From JACRCT01 sp036504155 (GTDB lineage Bacteria; Myxococcota; Myxococcia; Myxococcales; UBA5297): a stretch of 64,000 bases of DNA. The DNA is taken from assembly GCA_036504155.1 (NCBI GenBank), contig DASXVQ010000122.1:62001-126000 (forward strand), in the 5' to 3' direction. Below the pieces are notes generated by a model. The model was not told the origin of the DNA. It made no database searches and was given only the letters and a program-made list of their open reading frames with translations. Below are positions 8,580 through 17,318 of this stretch, one piece after another. Position 1 is the stretch's first letter; each line of letters starts with the position of its first letter. The position numbers and the translations under genes are program-made.

Positions 8580-9272
8580 GTGGGCGTCCAGGTCAAAGGG
8601 CTGGTGGTGGCGGCGCTGTCTGCGGCGGCGCTTGCTGGCTGCGGCAATGGAGGGAAGACCTCCGCCAGTCCCGAGGACGTGAGGACGTTCGACGAGCTCG
8701 GGCAGCAGATGACTGCGGCCATCGATCGGTGTCAGAGCCGGGCCGCGTCCATCGCCGACCGGCCCGCCTGCCACTCGATCGAGGAGACGCTCGAGTCGAC
8801 CTTCGAGCCCCTGATGGCGAGCATGCGCGGGATGAGCGAGTCCATGGACGGGCAAATGGGCTCGATGGGGCAGTCGGGAAGCGCGGACCTGACGTGCGCC
8901 GCCGACGGGATGATGCAGGCGTTCGCCCGGCACAAGCAGATGGCTTGCGCGTCCTCCGACATGGCGGCCAACCGTGCCGAGATGCAGGCCTCCATGGAGC
9001 AGATGCGCGCGTGGGTGACGCACCAGCGGGCCCGAGCCGCGAGCATGGGCGCGGCGATGGGCATGGGCACGGGCGGGATGATGGGCTCGGGAATGATGCC
9101 CGACGGCGGAGCGGTGCCGAGGTGCCAGGCGCTGGACGGAGGCTTCTTCATGGGCGGCGAGATGATGGGTGGCCCAGGGATGATGGGGAGCTACGACGCG
9201 GGCACGATGATGGAGACCTCGGGCGCTGACGCCGCCGGGATGATGGGAATGCACGACGGCGGGACGCATTAG
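8580..9272 (+). CDS. Methionine-rich lipoprotein
   Basis: A 230-residue predicted lipoprotein starting with GTG, preceded by AGGAGG at 5 bases. The signal peptide ends in the lipobox LAGC (Cys 21). About 32 residues are methionine, concentrated in the C-terminal half as GMM, MGMG and EMMGG clusters with Gly and Asp. Five later cysteines may form disulfides. Methionine clusters of this kind bind Cu(I) or Ag(I) in known copper proteins, and an exported HMA protein is encoded 0.9 kb away. A periplasmic or outer-membrane metal-binding role is therefore inferred, not shown. No family is recognised. Confidence 0.7.
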   Translation: MGVQVKGLVVAALSAAALAGCGNGGKTSASPEDVRTFDELGQQMTAAIDRCQSRAASIADRPACHSIEETLESTFEPLMASMRGMSESMDGQMGSMGQSGSADLTCAADGMMQAFARHKQMACASSDMAANRAEMQASMEQMRAWVTHQRARAASMGAAMGMGTGGMMGSGMMPDGGAVPRCQALDGGFFMGGEMMGGPGMMGSYDAGTMMETSGADAAGMMGMHDGGTH

Positions 9273-9454
9273 GCCGCGCGTGTGCTGGCAGTCCCCGTCA
9301 CGAGTGAGCGTGTCGCTCTGGGCCCAGGCGGCCAGACCCTCGTCTGGCCTTTGAACTTGCTGGGACGCCGCGAGCGGGCCCGCTCACTCCGCCAGTCCGA
9401 GTGGAGCTCGGCCTCCGCCGATGCTGGAGAGGGCCAGCGGTGAGGCCCCGCCAT

Positions 9455-9482
9455 TTGACAAGACCGAGCCCGCTCTTAGGTT
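9455..9482 (+). promoter_or_regulatory. Predicted hsp20 promoter
   Basis: TTGACA (9455-9460), a 16-base spacer and TAGGTT (9477-9482), about 65 bases before the hsp20 start. The same spacing and -10 hexamer recur before clpB (48546-48573) and before the coiled-coil gene (60465-60492). I see no CIRCE element here. Confidence 0.5.
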
Positions 9483-9546
9483 CGGTCTGCACAAACGACG
9501 CGCCCGCCGCCGAGCGGACGGCCCACAGAACCCAAGGAGAAGAGCC

Positions 9547-9957
9547 ATGTTGACCCTGCAGAAGTTTGGTTTCGCGCCCATCGACCAGGTCCTCGATCAG
9601 TTCGAGAACATCGCCCGCGAAGGCGCAAGCTGGGAGTGCTTCTCTCCCTCCGCCGACGTGCGCGAGACGAAGGACGGCTACGCCATCGACCTCGACCTGC
9701 CCGGCCTGACCGAGAAGGACGTCGCCGTCACGCTCGAGGGCAAGCACCTGACCATCAAGGGCGAGCGCAAGGCCGAGGAGGGCGTGGAGTTCACCCGCCG
9801 CGAGCGCGGCTTCGGCTCCTTCGAGCGCGTCTTCCACCTCCCCGACGACGTGGACAGCGCCCACATCGAGGCCAAGGCCAAGAACGGCGTGCTCAGCGTG
9901 ACGCTGCCGAAGGCCGAGGCCTCCAAGCCCAAGACCATCTCGATCGTCGCCGGCTGA
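9547..9957 (+). CDS. Small heat-shock protein, Hsp20/alpha-crystallin family
   Basis: A 136-residue ATP-independent holdase chaperone of the cytoplasm. After a 40-residue N-terminal arm comes the alpha-crystallin domain (about 36-130), with ADVRETKDGYAIDLDLPG, the ERxxGxF-like segment RRERGFGSFERVFHLP, and the family signature AKNGVLSVTLPK. AAGGAG lies 7 bases before the ATG, which decides this start over an upstream one. The predicted promoter has the same layout as that of clpB, so the two chaperones may be co-regulated. Confidence 0.92.
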   Translation: MLTLQKFGFAPIDQVLDQFENIAREGASWECFSPSADVRETKDGYAIDLDLPGLTEKDVAVTLEGKHLTIKGERKAEEGVEFTRRERGFGSFERVFHLPDDVDSAHIEAKAKNGVLSVTLPKAEASKPKTISIVAG

Positions 9958-9984
9958 TCCGCGACCGGTCGCGGCGCAAGGAAC

Positions 9985-10004
9985 GGCAGGCCTCCGGGCC
10001 TGCC
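9985..10004 (+). terminator. Hairpin after hsp20
   Basis: A 7-bp stem GGCAGGC/GCCTGCC with a 6-base loop, 27 bases after the hsp20 stop. There is no long T-run, so termination here may be weak. Confidence 0.45.
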
Positions 10005-10053
10005 TTCCCGGTGGCCGACGAATCCGAAGGAGATCCGCAGAGAAATTCCTTGG

Positions 10054-10096
10054 GCAAAAAAAGAGCCCCGCCTCGAGTGAACGAGGCGGGGCTCTT
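10054..10096 (-). terminator. Strong intrinsic terminator of the HMA gene
   Basis: A perfect 15-bp stem (10061-10075 with 10082-10096) and 6-base loop. On the minus strand a run of about eight T follows (10055-10062 on the plus strand is all A). It sits 59 bases past the stop of the minus-strand HMA gene and probably also stops read-through from hsp20. Confidence 0.85.
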
Positions 10097-10154
10097 CGTC
10101 GTCAGGGCCCTTCCCAAGACCCCCACGCATCAATGCAGGTCCTTCACCGGCGCT

Positions 10155-10433
10155 TCAGTGGACGACCTTGTAGCCGGCCTTCTCCACCGCCTTCTCCAGG
10201 TCGGCGACGGTCGCCTTCGAGTCGTCGAAAGTCACCTTCACGGTCCCGCTGCTCAGCTCGGCCTTGGCGCCGGTGACGCCGCCCACCTTCTTGAGGGAGG
10301 CCTCCGTCGCCGCGCTGCATCCGCCGCAGTGCCAGCCCGAGACGTTGAGGGTCGCAGTCGTTTCCTTCGCCATCGCTTCTCCCGAGATGAGCAGGGCCGC
10401 GGCAGCCGCCAGCGCCCAGAGATGTCGCCGCAT
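10155..10433 (-). CDS. Exported heavy-metal-associated (HMA) domain protein
   Basis: A 92-residue protein with a signal peptide (cleavage near AMA-KE, residue 22) and one ferredoxin-like HMA domain. The usual metal motif is present as HCGGCSAATE, that is GxxCxxC with both cysteines. It is arranged like the periplasmic mercury carrier MerP or a copper chaperone. No P-type ATPase or MerT/MerA is encoded nearby, so the metal is not decided. GGAAGG precedes the ATG. An inverted repeat upstream (10447-10477) is a candidate operator. Confidence 0.83.
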   Translation of the reverse strand: MRRHLWALAAAAALLISGEAMAKETTATLNVSGWHCGGCSAATEASLKKVGGVTGAKAELSSGTVKVTFDDSKATVADLEKAVEKAGYKVVH

Positions 10434-10446
10434 TGCAGGTCCCTTC

Positions 10447-10477
10447 CTAACGGTGCCCGCCGCGATTCGACCGTTAG
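10447..10477. promoter_or_regulatory. Inverted repeat upstream of the HMA gene, candidate operator
   Basis: Perfect 8-base arms CTAACGGT and ACCGTTAG separated by 15 bases, lying 14 to 44 bases before the start codon. The position suits a repressor or metal-responsive regulator. It matches no box that I can name. Confidence 0.4.
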
Positions 10478-10508
10478 ATGCCAGGGGACCCGGAAAGGGT
10501 TCACGCCT

Positions 10509-12017
10509 TCAGCGCAGTCCGTACAGGGACCGGTACTTGCCTTCCAGGTAGGCCATGAACGGCTCCTCGGTCAGCCGCAGGCCGGAGACCTTCTCCACGA
10601 GGTCCTCCGCGGAGTGGAGGAAGCCCACGCGGTGGATCTTCGTCCGCAGCCATTCCAGCACTCCCGACAGCTCGCCGCGCCCCACCTCGTCCCAGGTCTG
10701 CGGGCGCTCCTCGATCAGCCGCCGCAGCAGCATGGCCGAGTAGAGGTTGCCGATGGTGTAGGTGGGGAAGTACCCGAACTCTCCCCAGGCCCAGTGGATG
10801 TCCTGCATCACGCCTTCGGAGTCGTCGCCAGGAGTGACGCCCAGCAGCTTCTGGTAGCGCTCGTTCCAGGCCCCCGGCAGGTCCTTCGCGGTGAGCGAGC
10901 CGCGCATCAGGGCCAGCTCCAACTCGAAGCGCGCCAGGATGTGGAGGTTGTAGGTGACCTCGTCGGCCTCGACGCGCACCAGGCTGGGCTCGACGAGGTT
11001 GAGGTGCGCCCAGAACTCCTCCAGCCCGACGCCCTGCAGCTCGCTCGGGAAGTACTCGCGCATCACCGGCAGGTAGTGCGCCCAGAACTCGCGGCTGCGC
11101 CCGATCAGGTTCTCCCAGAACCGGCTCTGCGACTCGTGCAGGCCGAACGAGGGCGCCTGGGCGAGGTAGGTGCGCGCGTGGGCGGGGTCGAAGCCCTGCT
11201 CGTAGAGCCCGTGTCCGCACTCGTGGATGGTGCTCATGACGCCGGAGAGAGGCAGCGTCGGCTCCAGCCGCGTGGTGAGGCGCACGTCCAGCGGGTGCCC
11301 GGCCCCGCCGGTGAAGGGGTGCGTCGAGCGGTCCTGGCGGCCGGCCTCGAGGTCGAACCCCAGGTCCTTGAGCAGCCGCATCGTGAAGTCCCACTGGCGG
11401 GCCGGGTCGAAGGCGCGGCCGGCCAACGGATCCTTCGGCCTCCTGCCCGAGTCGACGATGGCCTGGACCAGCGGCACCAGCTTCTCGCGCAGGCGCTCGA
11501 AGAGCGGGGCGAGCCGCTCGGCTTTCATGCCTGGCTCGAAGCCGTCGAGGAGCGCGTCGTAGCGCTCCCCCCCGTGGCCCAGCGCGTCCGCCTGCTCCCG
11601 CCGAAGGCGGATGAGCGTCTCGAGGTGCGGGCGGAAGGCGCCGAAGTCCTTGCGCGTGCGCGCGGTGCGCCAGGCCTCGACGGAGCGCGACTGCTCCTCG
11701 GCCAGCTCCCGGACCAGCCGCGCCGGGACCTTCACCGCGCGGTCGCGCTCCCACTTCACGTTGCTGACCATGGCCCGCTGCTCGTCGGTCAGGTGGCCCG
11801 CCGACTCCAGGGCGTCGAGCGAGGCCCCCAGCGCCGGGTCGGTGAGCTTCTCGTGGTAGAGCCCCTGCATCGTCGAGAGCTGGTGCGCCCGGGGCTCTCC
11901 CGCTTTGGGCGGCATGAACGTCTCCTGGTCCCAGGAGAGGATCCCCACGACGCCCGAGAGGTCCTTGAGCTCGTGCATGCGCGTGTCGAAGTCGGCCAGG
12001 GGACTCTGAGAGGCCAT
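10509..12017 (-). CDS. M32 family carboxypeptidase (carboxypeptidase Taq type)
   Basis: A 502-residue zinc metallocarboxypeptidase of the cytoplasm, of the family's usual length. The active-site HExxH is seen as HECGHGLYEQGF near residue 265. Other family segments are GILSWDQETFMPPKAG near the N-terminus, GLHESQSRFWENLIGRS, and HWAWGEFGYFPTYTIGNLY near residue 415. It has no signal peptide. The start at 12017 is supported by GGAG; the frame continues upstream, but that part is the antisense of the VWA gene. It probably releases C-terminal amino acids from peptides. Confidence 0.93.
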   Translation of the reverse strand: MASQSPLADFDTRMHELKDLSGVVGILSWDQETFMPPKAGEPRAHQLSTMQGLYHEKLTDPALGASLDALESAGHLTDEQRAMVSNVKWERDRAVKVPARLVRELAEEQSRSVEAWRTARTRKDFGAFRPHLETLIRLRREQADALGHGGERYDALLDGFEPGMKAERLAPLFERLREKLVPLVQAIVDSGRRPKDPLAGRAFDPARQWDFTMRLLKDLGFDLEAGRQDRSTHPFTGGAGHPLDVRLTTRLEPTLPLSGVMSTIHECGHGLYEQGFDPAHARTYLAQAPSFGLHESQSRFWENLIGRSREFWAHYLPVMREYFPSELQGVGLEEFWAHLNLVEPSLVRVEADEVTYNLHILARFELELALMRGSLTAKDLPGAWNERYQKLLGVTPGDDSEGVMQDIHWAWGEFGYFPTYTIGNLYSAMLLRRLIEERPQTWDEVGRGELSGVLEWLRTKIHRVGFLHSAEDLVEKVSGLRLTEEPFMAYLEGKYRSLYGLR

Positions 12018-12175
12018 CGGAAGCTCCGGGGAAGGCGAGATGCCAGGCAGGCGGGTGGGCTTGCAGAGGGGCGGATGGTATCCCCTCGCCCCGGGGCCGC
12101 GCACGGCGGGCAGCCGCAGGGACGCAAGGGTGACGGGCGCAGGACAGGTCGACCGGCGGGAGGGATCGTCGAAGG

Positions 12176-13477
12176 CTAGTTGGCGCAGACCAGGCGCAGC
12201 TCGAGCTTGTCGCCCGCGCTCAGCCGGCAGGGGCCCTTGAAGGTCGCCCGCGCGGGCGCGGAGCCCGACGGCGGCTCGTAGTCGAAGCCCTCGTTCACGC
12301 GGCAGGTCTTGGTCACGCCGGCCGCGTCGGTCACGTCGAAGAAGAGCAGGCGCGGGTCCGGCGGCGGCCGGGCCAGCTCCACGGTCTGCGGGGCGTTGAC
12401 CAGTGCGGCGATCCGCGTCAGCGCCTCGGCGTAGGAGTCCTTGCAGATGGTCTCGACGAGCCCGCGCCCGGGCATCTGCGCGACGGCGGCCTTGTAGCGC
12501 ACCGCCACGCCGTAGGCCTCCGAGCCGCCTGCCTGGCAGCGCGAGGGGACGCCCTGCGCATCCACCGCGCCGATCACCGCCAGGAACACCTCGCGCTTGC
12601 GGCCCGACCCGGTGCCGTCGTCCAGCTGGTTGAAGAAGGAGACGTAGCTCTCCACCGGCTCGAGGCGCATCCGCCCGGCGGTGGTCTCGCAGGCGTTGAG
12701 CGAGCAGCTGCGGCCCCGGCCGGGGTCGCGCGGGTCGACGAGCAGGCAGTACTCGCCCTCGCCGCCGCAGTCGGAATCCTGGGTGCAGCCGCCGGGGCAG
12801 GCGCTGGTGATGAACAGGCGGGAGGCGGAATCGGCGCAGCTGGCGGGGTCCGAGCAGTCGTCCTCGTCCGAGACGATGACCACCAGGAGCCGCGCCCCCG
12901 GGCGAAGGAAGCCCTTGTTGCCCGCCGGGTTGCCGTCGAGCGGGAAGCTCAGGAGCGGCTCGCTCACCGCCCGGCGCGCCGCCTCGAGCCCCATCTCCTG
13001 GCCGGGTCCGGCCGTGCCCTGCCCCAGCAGCACCTGGGCCTCGGGCAGCAGGTCGGGGTCCTCCGCCTCGAGGATCTTCTTGGACGCGGTGTCGAGGATC
13101 TTGCCCTGCAGGTTCTTGCCGCGCTGCAGCCGGCCGCTCTCGAACGGGAACTCGACGCAGCTGGCCGGGGTGGTCGCCCCGCACAGCGCCGAATTCTGCG
13201 AGATGCCGGTGGTGACGACGCCGATTTGGAAGTCGTTGTGGACCGGCGCGGTCACCAGCTGCTCGACGAAGGTGTGCAGCTCGTCCACCACCTTCTGCTG
13301 CTCCTCCTGCATCGAGCCGGAGTTGTCGATGACGAACAGGATGTCGGTCGAGACCGAGGGCGGCAGCGCCAGCTCGGACTGGCAGTCGTCGACGACCCCG
13401 TCCGGGGCGGCGCACTGGCAGCTGCCCGCGAGGAGCAGGAGCGCGACGGGCCAGCAGGCAGTTGGACGCAGGTTCAT
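12176..13477 (-). CDS. VWA-domain lipoprotein
   Basis: A 433-residue exported protein with a Cys-containing signal end (AGSCQC), probably a lipoprotein. A von Willebrand A domain starts at once, with the metal-site motif DNSGS (FVIDNSGSMQEEQ, about residue 46) and later the strands VVTTGISQN and VVIVSDEDDCSD. Several cysteine pairs (SCADS, CPGGC, CGGEGEYC) and an Asp-rich loop suggest disulfide-linked, metal-bound surface structure. It starts 11 bases after the OmpA stop, so the two are co-transcribed. Similar VWA lipoproteins are common and mostly uncharacterised in myxobacteria. Confidence 0.8.
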   Translation of the reverse strand: MNLRPTACWPVALLLLAGSCQCAAPDGVVDDCQSELALPPSVSTDILFVIDNSGSMQEEQQKVVDELHTFVEQLVTAPVHNDFQIGVVTTGISQNSALCGATTPASCVEFPFESGRLQRGKNLQGKILDTASKKILEAEDPDLLPEAQVLLGQGTAGPGQEMGLEAARRAVSEPLLSFPLDGNPAGNKGFLRPGARLLVVIVSDEDDCSDPASCADSASRLFITSACPGGCTQDSDCGGEGEYCLLVDPRDPGRGRSCSLNACETTAGRMRLEPVESYVSFFNQLDDGTGSGRKREVFLAVIGAVDAQGVPSRCQAGGSEAYGVAVRYKAAVAQMPGRGLVETICKDSYAEALTRIAALVNAPQTVELARPPPDPRLLFFDVTDAAGVTKTCRVNEGFDYEPPSGSAPARATFKGPCRLSAGDKLELRLVCAN

Positions 13478-13488
13478 GGCTTGTCGCC

Positions 13489-15150
<1,662 letters not shown>

Positions 15151-15240
15151 GCGGGGAACCCCCGGGAAATACTCAACGTGGCCAACAGCCTAGGAGGTCG
15201 GCGGGCTCCGGGTCAAAATCGCGGCCGCCCGCCAGGGCGG

Positions 15241-15768
15241 TCAACGGCCGGACAAGAGCAGCTTCTCGACGGCCGCCCCGGCCGAGAGCAGGTTCGGCCT
15301 GACGCCGCCCACCAGGACCCGCTCGATCAACGGCGAGAGCGTGCCCGCCAGGAACCGGGGGATCGACGCCTTCTCCAGGTGCAGCGCCAGCGTCCCGGAG
15401 AGCTCCACGGTGGTCGCCCCCGGGCCGGACTCGGTGAACACGGTCTGGCCGCTGCACTCCAGCACCTCGGGGAGGGCGTGCGTCTTCAGCCGCCAGCGGC
15501 AGATCCAGGTCGGCTCGTCCCAGGTGGCGTAGTCGGTCCAGGTCAGCATCTCGGCCTTGAGGAACTTGCGGGCCACCGCGGGGATCTCCGTCTTGCCGGT
15601 CCACAGGTTGACCAGCTCGATCACCCCGCCGTCCTTGACCTTGCGCTCCTGCTCGACGATGGAGGCCACGTTGGGCATGTACGGCACCGCCGGGACGATC
15701 CGGTCCCGGTAGGTGCGGAAGACGACGTCGCGGGGGAAGGCGATCCGGGTCTGGGCCTGCAGCTGCAT
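15241..15768 (-). CDS. SRPBCC/START-fold protein
   Basis: A 175-residue cytoplasmic protein with the opening of the polyketide-cyclase/START-like fold: a first strand with IAFPRDVVFRTYRD, then a helix-grip pattern of strands (EMLTWTDYATWDEP, TICRWRLK-like, TTVELSGTLALHLE) and the long C-terminal helix LIERVLVGGVRPNLL. Such proteins hold a lipid or hydrophobic ligand in a cavity. The ligand is unknown. It follows the LEA14-like gene by 48 bases and is likely part of the kinase/phosphatase transcript. Confidence 0.65.
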   Translation of the reverse strand: MQLQAQTRIAFPRDVVFRTYRDRIVPAVPYMPNVASIVEQERKVKDGGVIELVNLWTGKTEIPAVARKFLKAEMLTWTDYATWDEPTWICRWRLKTHALPEVLECSGQTVFTESGPGATTVELSGTLALHLEKASIPRFLAGTLSPLIERVLVGGVRPNLLSAGAAVEKLLLSGR

Positions 15769-15816
15769 GGTGTGTCGTCCTTTGCCTTTGCGTTCTTCGA
15801 CGATGCGGTGCGTCCG

Positions 15817-16323
15817 TCAGGGGCCATCCGGCCCGAAGGTGAGCCCGACCACGGCCTCGCCGTCGAAGGGGATGGCCGCCGGCAGCTCCAGGCCAGGCGG
15901 GCCGCGCAGCGTCCCCCGGGCCACCAGCTGCACCCGCTGGCCGGCGCGGAACAGGTTGCGCGCGGCGTAGGGCAGGTCGAGGTAGGCGAGCTGGAGCGGC
16001 AGCGTGACGCTGGCGCTGCCGCCGGCGGGCACGGTGACCTCCAGCTTCGCGGTGCCGATGGCGAAGGCGCGGCCCTCGGCGAGGAGCTCGTAGTCGGCCG
16101 AGGCGATGGCGAGCGCGGCCCCCGGGTTCGACAACTCCAGCTCGAGCCTCAGGTCGGCATGCTGCCGGTCGAACGACCGCGCGGTGAGCTCGCGCATCGA
16201 CGCCGAGGGCTCCTCCACCCGGCTGATCACCTGGCGGGTAGGCCCGAAGCAGGCCGGGGCCAGCAGGAGGAAGGGCAGGGCGGCCGCCGCGGCGAGCGCG
16301 CGGCGGGTGCGGCGCGCGGCCAT
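15817..16323 (-). CDS. LEA14-like (WHy domain) lipoprotein
   Basis: A 168-residue predicted lipoprotein with a Cys at residue 25 (LLAPACFG). The lipobox is imperfect because Pro stands before Ala-Cys. The mature part resembles the LEA type 2/WHy fold: LRLELELSNPGAALAIASADYEL, then VPAGGSASVTLPLQL. In plants and some bacteria these proteins are linked to desiccation or envelope stress. The gene begins 2 bases after the stop of the Ser/Thr kinase, so translation is probably coupled. Confidence 0.7.
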   Translation of the reverse strand: MAARRTRRALAAAAALPFLLLAPACFGPTRQVISRVEEPSASMRELTARSFDRQHADLRLELELSNPGAALAIASADYELLAEGRAFAIGTAKLEVTVPAGGSASVTLPLQLAYLDLPYAARNLFRAGQRVQLVARGTLRGPPGLELPAAIPFDGEAVVGLTFGPDGP

Positions 16324-16325
16324 CG

Positions 16326-17243
16326 TCAGGCGGCTTCCGGGGCGATGGCTTCCGGGCCGAGCTGCAGGTTCGCCCGCCGGCCCACCACGTCGAGCGCGTT
16401 GGCGAACTCGGAGGCGTCCAGGAAGCGCAGCGCCGGGTCGGCGTAGCAGGCCTTGCGCACCACCTGCACCAGCAGGTCGGGCAGGTCGTTGCGCACCGTC
16501 GAGAGCAGGGGCACCCGGGCCTCGCGCGCCCGCTGCATCGCCTCGTACTCGTTGGCGGGATCGATGAGCTGCCGGTTGGCCAGCAGCTCCCAGAGGATCA
16601 CCCCGGCGGCGAACAGGTCGGCCTTGCGGTCGATGATCTTGCCCAGCACCTGCTCCGGGGCCATGTGGGTGAGCGTGCCGCGCACCGCGCCGCCTTCCCC
16701 GTGCGCCGGCGTGCCCTCGGCCATCGCCACGCCGAAGTCGGTGAGCTTGACCTCGCCGGTGCGCGAGACGAGCACGTTGGCGGGGTTGACGTCGCCGTGG
16801 ACGATGGCGCCGGCGCCCTCGGCGAAGCGCAGCTTGTGGACGTACTCCAGGGCCTTGACCAGCTCGCGCGCCGCGTAGACCGCGCCGGCCACGCCCACCG
16901 GGATGCCGCGGCCGCGGGCCCGCTCCTGCACCTGCGCCAGGCTGCGGCCGTCGACCAGCTCCTGGACCATGAAGTAGTCCAGGCCCTTCTTGAAGACCTT
17001 GAAGGTGCGCACCACGTTGGGCTGCTTGAGCCGGACGCAGAGCTTGCCCTCGGCCACGAACAGGTTGATGTAGGCCTGCTCGGCGCGGAACTGGGGGAGC
17101 AGGCGCTTGAGGACGATGTCCGCGGGCTCCTCGCCGGAGCGCTGGGTCCCGGTCGCGGCCTGGGCACGGTAGACCTCGGCCATCCCGCCCACCGCGATCT
17201 TGTCGGTGATCGAATAGCCCCCCAGCTCGGTTTCCATGGCCAT
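16326..17243 (-). CDS. Cytoplasmic Ser/Thr protein kinase
   Basis: A 305-residue Hanks-type kinase domain with no membrane segment. Seen: the beta-3 lysine in ADIVLKRL, a catalytic loop HGDVNPANV (Arg of HRD and the usual Lys replaced, Asp and Asn kept), DFG in LTDFGVA and APE in MAPEQVLG. Activity is likely but the HGD variant is unusual. It sits between a pseudokinase-PP2C gene (75 bases upstream) and a LEA14-like lipoprotein gene (2 bases downstream). The phosphatase domain of the neighbour is a plausible antagonist. Confidence 0.86.
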   Translation of the reverse strand: MAMETELGGYSITDKIAVGGMAEVYRAQAATGTQRSGEEPADIVLKRLLPQFRAEQAYINLFVAEGKLCVRLKQPNVVRTFKVFKKGLDYFMVQELVDGRSLAQVQERARGRGIPVGVAGAVYAARELVKALEYVHKLRFAEGAGAIVHGDVNPANVLVSRTGEVKLTDFGVAMAEGTPAHGEGGAVRGTLTHMAPEQVLGKIIDRKADLFAAGVILWELLANRQLIDPANEYEAMQRAREARVPLLSTVRNDLPDLLVQVVRKACYADPALRFLDASEFANALDVVGRRANLQLGPEAIAPEAA

Positions 17244-17318
17244 CGCTACGTCGCTCCCGAAGTCCCCGAAGGAAGAGCTGGATAGTAACCGCTAGGCGCC
17301 AACCGGTGGCGCCCGTCG

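Noticed and set aside
10509..13415. 968-residue fusion of the M32 peptidase with an upstream domain
   Set aside because: The upstream 466 codons are the shadow of the VWA gene; the peptidase has its own ATG with a ribosome site and normal family length.
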